Shown piece after piece: positions 43,995-50,297 of a stretch of DNA of 64,000 nt. Position 1 is the stretch's first letter, and the number at the start of each line of letters is the position of its first letter. A program made the translations under genes and the position numbers. Under the pieces are notes generated by a model, which made no database searches, was not told the origin of the DNA, and worked only from the letters and a program-made list of their open reading frames with translations. Source of the stretch: Microbacterium saperdae (GTDB lineage: Bacteria; Actinomycetota; Actinomycetes; Actinomycetales; Microbacteriaceae); the NCBI RefSeq assembly GCF_006716345.1, contig NZ_VFOX01000001.1:2976001-3040000 (forward strand). Direction: 5' to 3'.

Positions 43995-44224
43995 CGTGTG
44001 GCCCGTGCTTCGGCTTGGCCGATGCGTTCCGCGACGGCGATGGCGTGCGTTATCCCCCGGATGCCCGGGAGGCTGTGCGCATGGACGCCGAACTTCGGAG
44101 ACCAGATGATCACGCGGAGGTCGAACACGTCAGGGGTCTTCAGGAGCCCGCGTCGGTCGTGGACCTCGACGACGCGACCATGGAGGGGCGGGCGGGGTGC
44201 GTTCGTGCGGGCGATGACGGCCAT
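43991..44224 (-). CDS. Small phage protein
   Basis: 77 aa. GRVVEVHDRRGLLKTPDVFD and GVHAHSLPGIRGITHAIAVA, mixed alpha/beta. Translationally coupled to 43794-43994. Not recognised. Confidence 0.6.
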   Translation of the reverse strand: MAVIARTNAPRPPLHGRVVEVHDRRGLLKTPDVFDLRVIIWSPKFGVHAHSLPGIRGITHAIAVAERIGQAEARATR

Positions 44225-44226
44225 GG

Positions 44227-44430
44227 TCAGATCGTCCCCGCGAACACGCGCCCGAACTTGCGGATGAGGCGACGGAGCGCAGGGCGGCGGATGCTGAGCT
44301 GCATCCCCGGTTCACCATCGGGAAGCGGGGTCGCGTCGAGTGGGACGTCGATGACGGCGATCTCGGTTGGCTCGGCGTCTCCGAGGGCGGCGAGCATGCG
44401 GAGCTTGATCGTGGCGTGTGTGCGGGTCAT
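44227..44430 (-). CDS. Small phage protein
   Basis: 67 aa: TEIAVIDVPLDATPLPDGEP, then RRPALRRLIRKFGRVFAG, a basic amphipathic C-terminal helix. GGAAGGCATCC lies just before the ATG. Similar in size and strand-helix layout to its two neighbours; the three may be paralogous. Confidence 0.6.
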   Translation of the reverse strand: MTRTHATIKLRMLAALGDAEPTEIAVIDVPLDATPLPDGEPGMQLSIRRPALRRLIRKFGRVFAGTI

Positions 44431-44466
44431 GGTGGATGCCTTCCGCTGTGGATGCTGGGTGGGTGG

Positions 44467-44766
44467 TCAGGACCACTGCCTCGACGGGATGCCGAGCGGT
44501 GGCCGGGGTGAGCCATTCGAGCGCTCCCGGTTGCAGCCGGCGTGCGAGGGCCGGAAGTTCGACGGATCCTCACGCAGCTCCGGGTGCGTCGACCACGGGT
44601 GGAAGTGGTCGAGCTGGAAGCGTTCGTCGTTCTTGTAGTCGTCGTGCGGGGCGGCATAGTCGATGCCCATGCCGCAGAGCCAGCACGGGAGCCGGTCGGC
44701 TTCACACCGTGCACGGAACTCTCCGGAGAGCTTGATGTAGCGGCGGGACTTCGTCCGGTTCCCCAT
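44467..44766 (-). CDS. HNH endonuclease
   Basis: 99 aa. LPCWLCGMGIDY (zinc Cys pair), RFQLDHFHPW (catalytic DH) and NFRPSHAGCNRERS (final HNH H/C) give the full HNH pattern. GAGGTGG is 4 nt before the ATG. HNH genes next to terminase assist cos-type packaging in HK97-like phages, suggesting cohesive ends. Confidence 0.9.
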   Translation of the reverse strand: MGNRTKSRRYIKLSGEFRARCEADRLPCWLCGMGIDYAAPHDDYKNDERFQLDHFHPWSTHPELREDPSNFRPSHAGCNRERSNGSPRPPLGIPSRQWS

Positions 44767-44797
44767 TGGACCACCTCGCCGTCGCTATGGTGAACGC

Positions 44798-45280
44798 ATG
44801 GATCCAGCTGCCGCCCTTGCGCTGAACGTTGTGCTCGCAGTCACAAGTGTCGTTGGTGCCGGCGTCGCGGTGTGGCAAGCCCTCAGCGCCAGGCACAGTC
44901 GAGAGGAAGCTGAAGCCGCGCTGGAATCAGCGGAGCGGGCGGCTGCGGCCAGTGAGCGCCAAGCCGCGGCCGCAGAAAGGTCCGTGCAGCTGCAAGAAGA
45001 GGCATCCCAGCCCGACCCGTGGTCCGCGAAGTATGTCGTCGGCGACACCTACGCATGCGTTAGTAACGCGCGGCGCCCGATGATCGTTACTCAGATGAGG
45101 GCAGAGCCGCCCGGGTCTTCGATCTATTGGAGCCACGTTGCCGAGGGCCACCGGTACGAGCCCGGTGACCGTCTGCAGTTCATGTACTCAACGAAGGATC
45201 CGGACGCTCCGCACAAGATCGTTCTTGAGTGGCGGTACGAGGACGAGGAGCGGATCCGCACCTACACGCTGGCGCTGTGA
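44798..45280 (+). CDS. Single-pass membrane protein with coiled coil (leaderless)
   Basis: 160 aa. N-terminal helix ALNVVLAVTSVVGAGVAVWQ, coiled coil REEAEAALESAERAAAASER, then a compact beta-rich domain (YVVGDTYACVSNARRPMIVT; LEWRYEDEERIRTYTLAL). TATGGT at 44786-44791 is 6 nt before the ATG. Topology resembles 17595 and 47131. Confidence 0.7.
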   Translation: MDPAAALALNVVLAVTSVVGAGVAVWQALSARHSREEAEAALESAERAAAASERQAAAAERSVQLQEEASQPDPWSAKYVVGDTYACVSNARRPMIVTQMRAEPPGSSIYWSHVAEGHRYEPGDRLQFMYSTKDPDAPHKIVLEWRYEDEERIRTYTLAL

Positions 45281-45288
45281 TCCCATGC

Positions 45289-45317
45289 GGGCCGCCGGGA
45301 GGGGGTGCCGGCGGCCC
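45289..45317. terminator. Terminator after the 44798 cassette
   Basis: GGGCCGCCGG / CCGGCGGCCC, perfect 10-bp stem with a 9-nt loop, directly after the stop. Confidence 0.65.
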
Positions 45318-45344
45318 TGCTGGGATGGGATGGCAGTACACGAC

Positions 45345-45377
45345 GAACGCCCCGGACCTGTGTGGTGCGGGGCGTTC
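45345..45377. terminator. Second hairpin between convergent cassettes
   Basis: GAACGCCCCG / CGGGGCGTTC, perfect 10-bp stem with a 13-nt loop. No gene from 45281 to 45475. Confidence 0.6.
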
Positions 45378-45475
45378 CTCAGTTCTGTCTAACCCTGAGA
45401 TTAGGGGGGTTCAACGGATTCGTGTCAAACACGACACGCCGCGTCCATGGATCGCTCCTGAATCCAAGACGCGCC

Positions 45476-45859
45476 TCAGTAGCGTTGCGGAGCGTTGGCA
45501 GCGCGGACCATCTCCGGAATTCGAACCATGTCGACAATCCACCAGATCGCTGCGGCGATGACCATGGGAATCCCGATAAGGAGCACGGACAGTGCCCATC
45601 CGCCCCACCAGAGGACGATGAACCCGATCGCGCTACCTGGGCTGTTCAGATAAAAGCGGTGTGCGGCGAATCCTCCGAGGAGGATCGCGAATAGGTAGGC
45701 GGTGCCGCTCTCCTTTGCCGCGACGATGACGACAGGCGCGGCGTGAGTGGGGGCAACTTGTCCCCACTGGCGCCCGTCCCACCATTGCTGCTGCCCATGG
45801 GGGTTGGTGTACCAGCCGGGAGGTGGTGTCTGCGGCGGGTTGGAGGGCGTCAGCGTCAT
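45476..45859 (-). CDS. DUF2510/TM2-domain membrane protein (leaderless)
   Basis: 127 aa. N-terminal DUF2510 (PGWYTNPHGQQQWWDGRQWG) then a TM2 domain (AYLFAILLGGFAAHRFYLNS; IVLWWGGWALSVLLIGIPMV). TACCAT is 6 nt before the ATG, no ribosome site. Such proteins occur in actinobacterial and phage genomes with unknown function. Confidence 0.85.
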   Translation of the reverse strand: MTLTPSNPPQTPPPGWYTNPHGQQQWWDGRQWGQVAPTHAAPVVIVAAKESGTAYLFAILLGGFAAHRFYLNSPGSAIGFIVLWWGGWALSVLLIGIPMVIAAAIWWIVDMVRIPEMVRAANAPQRY

Positions 45860-45863
45860 GCGC

Positions 45864-46208
45864 TCATGGTAGCGAGCGTGCGGTGGGCAACGCCGAGGAC
45901 GAGCATCCGCATTCGCACGGCACCAGTTGGCCTTCCACGCCGAAGTTGAGCTCGCCCATGCATGAACGGTGAAAGCCGAAGGAGCATTCGACGCATCGCT
46001 GAACGCCGTCGGCCGCCAGAAGGTGGGCGACCGCGTCTCTGGTCAGGTCCAGAGCCTCGGCGATTCGAGCAGAGTCCCAGCCGTAGCTATCGAAGAGCAG
46101 CTGCGCGCAACGCGCTTGGCTCCGCCGGCTTATTCGCGCTTCACGCCGGATAACTCCGGCGATCTCGTAGGCTCCATCGGATCGATCGTTAGGCTGTAAG
46201 TCGCTCAT
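45864..46208 (-). CDS. HTH and zinc-binding hypothetical regulator
   Basis: 114 aa. SYGWDSARIAEALDLTRDAV is a helix-turn-helix candidate (about 42-61); RCVECSFGFHRSC and CECGCSS add a Cys/His cluster. Strong AGGAGG before the ATG, unlike the neighbouring leaderless genes, and a long leader with a hairpin upstream. DNA binding is inferred. Confidence 0.6.
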   Translation of the reverse strand: MSDLQPNDRSDGAYEIAGVIRREARISRRSQARCAQLLFDSYGWDSARIAEALDLTRDAVAHLLAADGVQRCVECSFGFHRSCMGELNFGVEGQLVPCECGCSSSALPTARSLP

Positions 46209-46235
46209 CGTTGCCTCCTCAGGCTGGTGGGTGAT

Positions 46236-46272
46236 GGAGCGGCTCCCGTGATTGGCGTCTCGGAGCCGCTCC
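46236..46272. terminator. Hairpin in the leader upstream of the HTH gene
   Basis: GGAGCGGCTCC / GGAGCCGCTCC, 11-bp perfect stem, followed on the plus strand by TTTCTTTG. It ends rightward transcription; for leftward transcripts it lies in the 5' leader of the 46208 gene. Confidence 0.55.
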
Positions 46273-46350
46273 TTTCTTTGTACCGCGCGCCCCCGTCATT
46301 ACTGGGCGAGACCAAGGATCCTCACTCAGAGGGGATCCCGCAAACGCGCC

Positions 46351-46427
46351 TGTGTATAACTCTGTGGAGAGTGTGTGAGCAATCTCGGAGTGTCTGTGCA
46401 GAATCGCTGTGGATAACCTTGTACACA
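46351..46427. promoter_or_regulatory. Cluster of DnaA-box-like sites in the control region
   Basis: TGTGGATAA (46408-46416) is the exact complement of TTATCCACA; TGTGTATAA (46351-46359) has one change; TTGTACACA (46419-46427) has two. The minus strand also offers TTGCTC-N18-TATACA as a leftward promoter. The surrounding gap 46209-46646 is AT-richer than its neighbours and has no supported gene. Confidence 0.55.
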
Positions 46428-46646
46428 GGCTGTTGAAAACGAACTACATCCGCGTAATTCCGGGGCTAAAGCGCGTTGCACAGGTGTGAGCGCAAAACTT
46501 TCTTGAATCAACACTCGAAGGTAGAGCTCGCCGAACGGGTCATGTGTGGAAGGTGGGGAAAGTCAAGAAGGGTTTTCCCCGTAGTCGAGCATGTCCATGA
46601 CGATGTCGATGTGCTCCGGTTTGACCTCAGGATTCACGCAATTGGG

Positions 46647-46766
46647 TCACGCTCCTCGGCATTCGATCAGCCGAAGTCGCCGAAGTCGCCGAAGTCGCCG
46701 AAGTCGCCGAAGTCGCCGAAGTCGCCGAAGTCGCCGAAGTGCCAGGATGCCGGCACACGCCTTCAT
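46647..46766 (-). CDS. Small peptide with (Leu-Arg-Arg)7 repeat
   Basis: 39 aa: MKACAGILA, then seven LRR triplets and LRLIECRGA. Coded through the 9-bp tandem repeat. ATG overlaps the HTH-gene stop (ATGA) after GAGGGACCTAG, a good ribosome site. Predicted strongly cationic and helical. Translation is unproven and another frame reads TSA repeats. Confidence 0.4.
   Translation of the reverse strand: MKACAGILALRRLRRLRRLRRLRRLRRLRRLRLIECRGA
46670..46740. repeat. 9-bp tandem repeat, seven perfect copies plus a partial
   Basis: GCCGAAGTC repeated seven times without change (46670-46732), then GCCGAAGT (46733-46740). All six frames stay open through it. Copy number of such a perfect array is likely to vary between isolates. 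Confidence 0.95.
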
Positions 46767-47017
46767 CTAGGTCCCTCGTCACCGCTCGCATCTTCACGCT
46801 CAGCGATCCGTCGGCGAAGAACATGTCGCCAGACAGGGTCCGCCGCCAGCCGCTGCCGCCACCACGCCTGCAGCACCTGCTTCTCCACGACTCGGTATCG
46901 CTGGCCGTCACGGACCTCCCACAACATCGGCATGCCGTTCCTCCGCCATCTCTTGATGGTGACTACCGACTTCCCTAGGAACTTCGCAGACTCCCTATAG
47001 CTCAAGTACTCAGCCAT
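46763..47017 (-). CDS. Excisionase/MerR-type HTH DNA-binding protein
   Basis: 84 aa. LSYRESAKFLGKSVVTIKRW RRNGMPM is the winged-HTH of excisionase/AlpA-like proteins, with QRYRVVEKQVLQAWWRQR forming the wing and last helix. GGAGGGAGGCC precedes the ATG. Either a directionality factor or a regulator of the prophage control region; a second such protein is at 51262-51474. Confidence 0.8.
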   Translation of the reverse strand: MAEYLSYRESAKFLGKSVVTIKRWRRNGMPMLWEVRDGQRYRVVEKQVLQAWWRQRLAADPVWRHVLRRRIAEREDASGDEGPR

Positions 47018-47130
47018 GGCCTCCCTCCGCTACTGATCGCGTCGCTCGAAGGCGGTCGTGCTGCCGCAATGGTCTTTGCGGCGGTGGCTTGCGCGCGTTC
47101 ATCTGACTGCTCGCCGATAGAGTGCCGTGT

Positions 47131-47742
47131 GTGAAGCCGACGCCGAGTCCGACTGCCGATGCGATCGTCGCCGTGGCGTCCGCAGCTGACTGGTGGATCG
47201 TTTGGCTCACCGGCATCGGAGTCGTAGCAACTCTCGTCATCGCGGGCTTTACCTTCCGCGCAAACAAAAGAGCGGACAGGGCGCAGCTCGACGCAACCGA
47301 AGCACAGACAGCCGCTGCCAACGCCCAGACGCTGGCGAGTGATGCGGCTCGGCTTATGACCACCAGGCACGTCGAGACGATCGAAGTACTGGTAGAACGG
47401 GTGAACTCAGCGGCGGCAGCCGCGGCGGCAACCACAACCCGAGTCGAGGGTCCACCCGCCTTGCCCCCGGTGCGCTGGAAGGTGGAGAGGGACGGACCGA
47501 ACCGGTGGGTGCTCCGTAACGTCGGAACCGAGACCGCTCGTTCAGCGATTCTGCGCCCGGTCGCAGAAAGCGATGCCCAGGACCTATACATTCCCGTCGC
47601 TGAACCAATGGACGTCGCACCGAATATGACTCTTCCCTTCTCGATCTCGAGGACGTTCGCCAGCCCTGCAGCGACGGTCATAGATGTGGGATGGCTCGAC
47701 GGGACCAGATACGGCCGATCGATGACTTTCGTCGTTAGCTGA
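47131..47742 (+). CDS. Single-pass membrane protein with coiled coil (leaderless)
   Basis: 203 aa from GTG 47131; TAGAGT ends 7 nt before it, and an upstream GTG would overlap that box. AADWWIVWLTGIGVVATLVI is the membrane helix, then an Ala-rich coiled coil (QLDATEAQTAAANAQTLASD) and a beta-rich C-terminal domain (WKVERDGPNRWVLRNVGTET). Shares the ADWWxVWxT start with 17595-18158. Confidence 0.7.
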   Translation: MKPTPSPTADAIVAVASAADWWIVWLTGIGVVATLVIAGFTFRANKRADRAQLDATEAQTAAANAQTLASDAARLMTTRHVETIEVLVERVNSAAAAAAATTTRVEGPPALPPVRWKVERDGPNRWVLRNVGTETARSAILRPVAESDAQDLYIPVAEPMDVAPNMTLPFSISRTFASPAATVIDVGWLDGTRYGRSMTFVVS

Positions 47743-47746
47743 GCGG

Positions 47747-48064
47747 TCACAGCAGGCCCGCCTCGCGGAGCTTCGCCTCGGCGACCAACACGCGCTCGAA
47801 CGTCGCGGCGTCACCCCCGGTGTCCGGGTGTGTGTCGCGTTGCGCACGGCGGAGCGCGCGAGCCGGGGCTCCTGAGAAGTCGTGGCGAACCCAGCCGGCG
47901 CCGCGGTCTCCTCGGCCGCGGTACTGCTCACCGTGCTTCGTCGTGCCGTCCCCGTCGACCAAGCGCAGCGCATCGAGCGACTTCGCGATGCCGCGGGCGT
48001 TGTCCTGCCAACGGGCGAACGTGTCGACGGCGTAGGAGCCGCTGGGTGCGTCGAGGGAAGCCAT
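47747..48064 (-). CDS. J-domain-like protein (leaderless)
   Basis: 105 aa. The C-terminal part RALRRAQRDTHPDTGGDAAT FERV shows helix II, the HPD tripeptide and loop of a DnaJ domain, in a short variant. N-terminal half is a mixed region (VDTFARWQDNARGIAKSLDA). TAGAGT lies 6 nt before the ATG. Could redirect host DnaK; inferred. Confidence 0.75.
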   Translation of the reverse strand: MASLDAPSGSYAVDTFARWQDNARGIAKSLDALRLVDGDGTTKHGEQYRGRGDRGAGWVRHDFSGAPARALRRAQRDTHPDTGGDAATFERVLVAEAKLREAGLL

Positions 48065-48237
48065 GCCCGCACTCTATCGGGGGTCATCCTCGACGTAGAG
48101 CAGCTGTGCTCGCTGGCCGCTGAGGTCGAAGTAGAGATGCTCGGGGATGGTTCAGGCACGGCGCGACCGATGGGGACCGCTTCGGCGACCCTGAGGAGCT
48201 TGCGCGTCTCGTCGCTCGCGGCGCTCGCTGACGCGAC

Positions 48238-48741
48238 ATGAACTTTGACTGGCTGTGGCCGCTGCTCGTCGGCTCCGCTCTGACCTTCGGCGCGACGACC
48301 CTCGAAGGACTTCGCAGTCGCAAGCACCAGGACCGCCGCGATGCTCGCGAGCAGCTGGCGCAGGCTCTCGATCTCGCAACTAAGGTCGGGGCTGAGATTA
48401 GTACGGCACAGTCCAAGCTCCGATTCACCTATGAAGCCGTGGACCCTGGCTCGGCCTCGTTCACGGAGTTGGCTGCGATCGAGGCGAAGCTGCCCGACGC
48501 GAGGGTTCGTGAGGCCGTGCGCTGCGTCGGGTACGTGCTGAACGTGGCGCAGGCCGCGCAACGACTCGACGCTTGGGATGAATACGCAGGTCATGTCCAA
48601 CGGGGCGCTATCGGTCGGCTGCGGAGCATCCTCGGCTCGGCTGTCCGTGGTGAACGGGCATTTCCCGCCGCGGATCTCGACTGGCTGAATGCCCGATGTC
48701 GCGAGGCCGAGGTTGCGTTCCGTAAGGCATACAACAGTTGA
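48238..48741 (+). CDS. Membrane-anchored hypothetical protein
   Basis: 167 aa. FDWLWPLLVGSALTFGATTL is a short N-terminal membrane helix, then basic residues (GLRSRKHQDRRDAREQ) and a helical domain. No ribosome site; no clean TANNNT either. Followed by a terminator. Same general topology as the other single-pass proteins of this prophage. Confidence 0.6.
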   Translation: MNFDWLWPLLVGSALTFGATTLEGLRSRKHQDRRDAREQLAQALDLATKVGAEISTAQSKLRFTYEAVDPGSASFTELAAIEAKLPDARVREAVRCVGYVLNVAQAAQRLDAWDEYAGHVQRGAIGRLRSILGSAVRGERAFPAADLDWLNARCREAEVAFRKAYNS

Positions 48742-48838
48742 CCTCATGCCGCTGCTCGCGTCTCGCGACGGCGATGGTTGCAGGGCGCCCGCCAGGCCAC
48801 GATCGAGGGGACTGGCCCGTCCGCTCGTTATGCAGACA

Positions 48839-48874
48839 GCACCCTCAGGCGGTGTTGATCCCACCTGAGGGTGC
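48839..48874. terminator. Bidirectional terminator
   Basis: GCACCCTCAGG / CCTGAGGGTGC, 11-bp perfect stem with a 14-nt loop, between convergent genes at 48741 and 48894. Confidence 0.7.
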
Positions 48875-48893
48875 CACGCGCTCACCGAAGCGT

Positions 48894-49097
48894 TCAGAGC
48901 TTCCGCCTTAGCTCAGGGTGCCGATGCTCGAGACGTCTGATCTCCGTGTTGTGTCCCGCGACGGGGTTCGTCCACTGCTCTCGACCGAGTGCGCGAAGCT
49001 CGCTCTCATTGAGAGCACTCCAGTTCGACCACAGTTGGGATGCGACGTCCACTCCGATATCGAGCCAGCCGTCGCTCTGGTTGTCATCGGACGCCAC
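48894..49097 (-). CDS. Small early-region protein
   Basis: 67 aa from a GTG with AAGGGGGAG 3-6 nt upstream. Acidic, helical: DIGVDVASQLWSNWSALNES, ending in a basic tail EIRRLEHRHPELRRKL. Overlaps the end of the small upstream frame. Last gene of the leftward early operon. Unrecognised. Confidence 0.55.
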   Translation of the reverse strand: MASDDNQSDGWLDIGVDVASQLWSNWSALNESELRALGREQWTNPVAGHNTEIRRLEHRHPELRRKL

Positions 49098-49188
49098 GTT
49101 CTCCCCCTTCCGCCAAGACGCGGTAATGACGCCCGTGATCTCCACCTCTGCTACGTGCGCCGGCAGATGGTGCCGAGCACCCTGCCAT
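49084..49188 (-). CDS. Possible very small early gene
   Basis: 34 aa, MAGCSAPSAGARSRGGDHGR and a GERGVR end. GAGGGAG lies just before the ATG, and both stop/start junctions overlap neighbours. Composition is not distinctive; low confidence. Confidence 0.3.
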   Translation of the reverse strand: MAGCSAPSAGARSRGGDHGRHYRVLAEGGERGVR

Positions 49189-49346
49189 CACTCCCTCATC
49201 AGCCAGCGACGCCGGGAGGCGGCGCAACCGTGAGCACGCTGACACCGGAGATGCAGGCGCTTGCCATGAGCGCCCTCGCCGGGCAGGCATCGAGCAGCAA
49301 GCTGCCCGATGACGCCATGATGTGTCATCGGCTTGACGATTGTCAC
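49188..49346 (-). CDS. Possible small basic early gene
   Basis: 52 aa from a GTG; Cys/His/Arg-rich (GKRLHLRCQRAHGCAASRRR). Stop overlaps the next ATG (TGATG). No ribosome site. If not coding, 49189-49434 is leader sequence between the inverted-repeat cluster and the next genes. Confidence 0.25.
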   Translation of the reverse strand: MTIVKPMTHHGVIGQLAARCLPGEGAHGKRLHLRCQRAHGCAASRRRWLMRE

Positions 49347-49434
49347 GGCCAGCGAGCGAAGAGAATCGGTAAGCGCCCGGGAGAGCGCGCAAGGCCACGG
49401 CAGAGCGCGCTCCGTGAGTAGTTATACCTTCTGC

Positions 49435-49510
49435 GTGCACCTGGTGCACTAGCACTACAGCACCAGGTGCACTAGTGATCACCTTCGCTAGTGCACGGGA
49501 TGCACTAGCG
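49435..49510. repeat. Inverted-repeat/iteron cluster, candidate phage origin or operator
   Basis: GTGCACCTGGTGC (49435-49447) and its perfect complement (49460-49472) flank 12 nt; CGCTAGTGCA-CGGGA-TGCACTAGCG (49486-49510) is a 10-bp perfect palindrome. TGCACTAG occurs three times directly and once inverted. It covers the 3' end of the O-like HTH gene. TATAAC on the minus strand at about 49423 could be a leftward -10. Confidence 0.6.
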
Positions 49511-49823
49511 AACGGTCGATCAATGCGGGTGTAGGAACCATTAACCACCGCACGGCCTTCCGATCGTTCAAGGGCGGGTCGTCGGGTCCCCTTCCGTCTG
49601 CTCGTCTTGTGAAGCCTCGCCGATGCAGCACCTTCACCGCTTCCTTCGTCTTTCGCTCCGACAAGCCGGTCTCCCGAGCGATCGTCGGATGCGATGGCCA
49701 CGACTCCAGATCGCCGTTCGCGTGGTCCCACAAGCACAGCAGCACTACCCGCTCGGAAGCCGATACCCCGAACCTGCTGACGACCTCCCGTGTGACCCAC
49801 GTGGGCGTCACACGTCGAGCCAT
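49488..49823 (-). CDS. HTH replication-initiator-like (O-like) protein
   Basis: 111 aa. SASERVVLLCLWDHANGDLE SWPSHPTIARETGLSERKTK is the HTH_36-type winged helix found at the N-terminus of phage replication proteins, with KVLHRRGFTRR as wing. Only the DNA-binding half is present; there is no DnaB-loader domain. Its last codons are built from the palindrome at 49486-49510, like lambda O with its iterons. Replication role is inferred. Confidence 0.65.
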   Translation of the reverse strand: MARRVTPTWVTREVVSRFGVSASERVVLLCLWDHANGDLESWPSHPTIARETGLSERKTKEAVKVLHRRGFTRRADGRGPDDPPLNDRKAVRWLMVPTPALIDRSLVHPVH

Positions 49824-50297
49824 TCATCGCACCTCCTGCGGAGCCTCGAGCAGCGCCGCCATGAGCTTCCCAGCCGCGATGAGACCAGACGTGATCGCTC
49901 GTGCTTTCTCGAGGTCGAGCCGGTCGTCAATCATGTGAATTCCCAGCGACTCGATACGAAAGTCGAGGATGACGAACCCAGAGGGGCTGGTCGGGTCCTT
50001 CCACTCGAGGTCGATCTCAACCGCCTGACATACGAAGATGTCGTTGAGGACGGGGCCTCGCAGATCGATGAAGAAGTCGTCTTTGTCCGCCGACGCATGG
50101 AAGCTATGCAGCCACGACGGGCGCAGCTCGATCGGCAGGTCGGGCCGCCAAGGATCGTCCCCGATGACGCTGCATGCTAGCGATCCGCCGTTCGCTTCGA
50201 TCGCGCGATCCATGGTCTCGAAGTAGGCGACGAGGTAGCGCTCAAGGTGCCCCTTGACTTGATTCTGCGTCAGGTCGACACCGACGATGCCGATCAT
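49824..50297 (-). CDS. Early-region hypothetical protein
   Basis: 157 aa, soluble. HLERYLVAYFETMDRAIEAN, GPVLNDIFVCQAVEIDLEWK and SGFVILDFRIESLGIHMIDD. No recognised family. ATG is coupled to the preceding stop. In the leftward early operon between a large hypothetical protein and the O-like gene. Confidence 0.65.
   Translation of the reverse strand: MIGIVGVDLTQNQVKGHLERYLVAYFETMDRAIEANGGSLACSVIGDDPWRPDLPIELRPSWLHSFHASADKDDFFIDLRGPVLNDIFVCQAVEIDLEWKDPTSPSGFVILDFRIESLGIHMIDDRLDLEKARAITSGLIAAGKLMAALLEAPQEVR

Noticed and set aside
46670..46740. CRISPR array
   Set aside because: Units are 9 bp, perfectly tandem and without spacers; no cas genes in the window.
46627..46911. Minus-strand frame with Thr-Ser-Ala repeats
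   Set aside because: It overlaps the HTH gene out of frame and lacks a ribosome site near any start; the LRR frame has better coupling.
46476..47000. Plus-strand frame with Ser-Pro-Lys repeats across the 9-bp array
   Set aside because: It runs opposite the well-supported HTH gene at 46763-47017 and has no convincing start; openness is due to the stop-free repeat.
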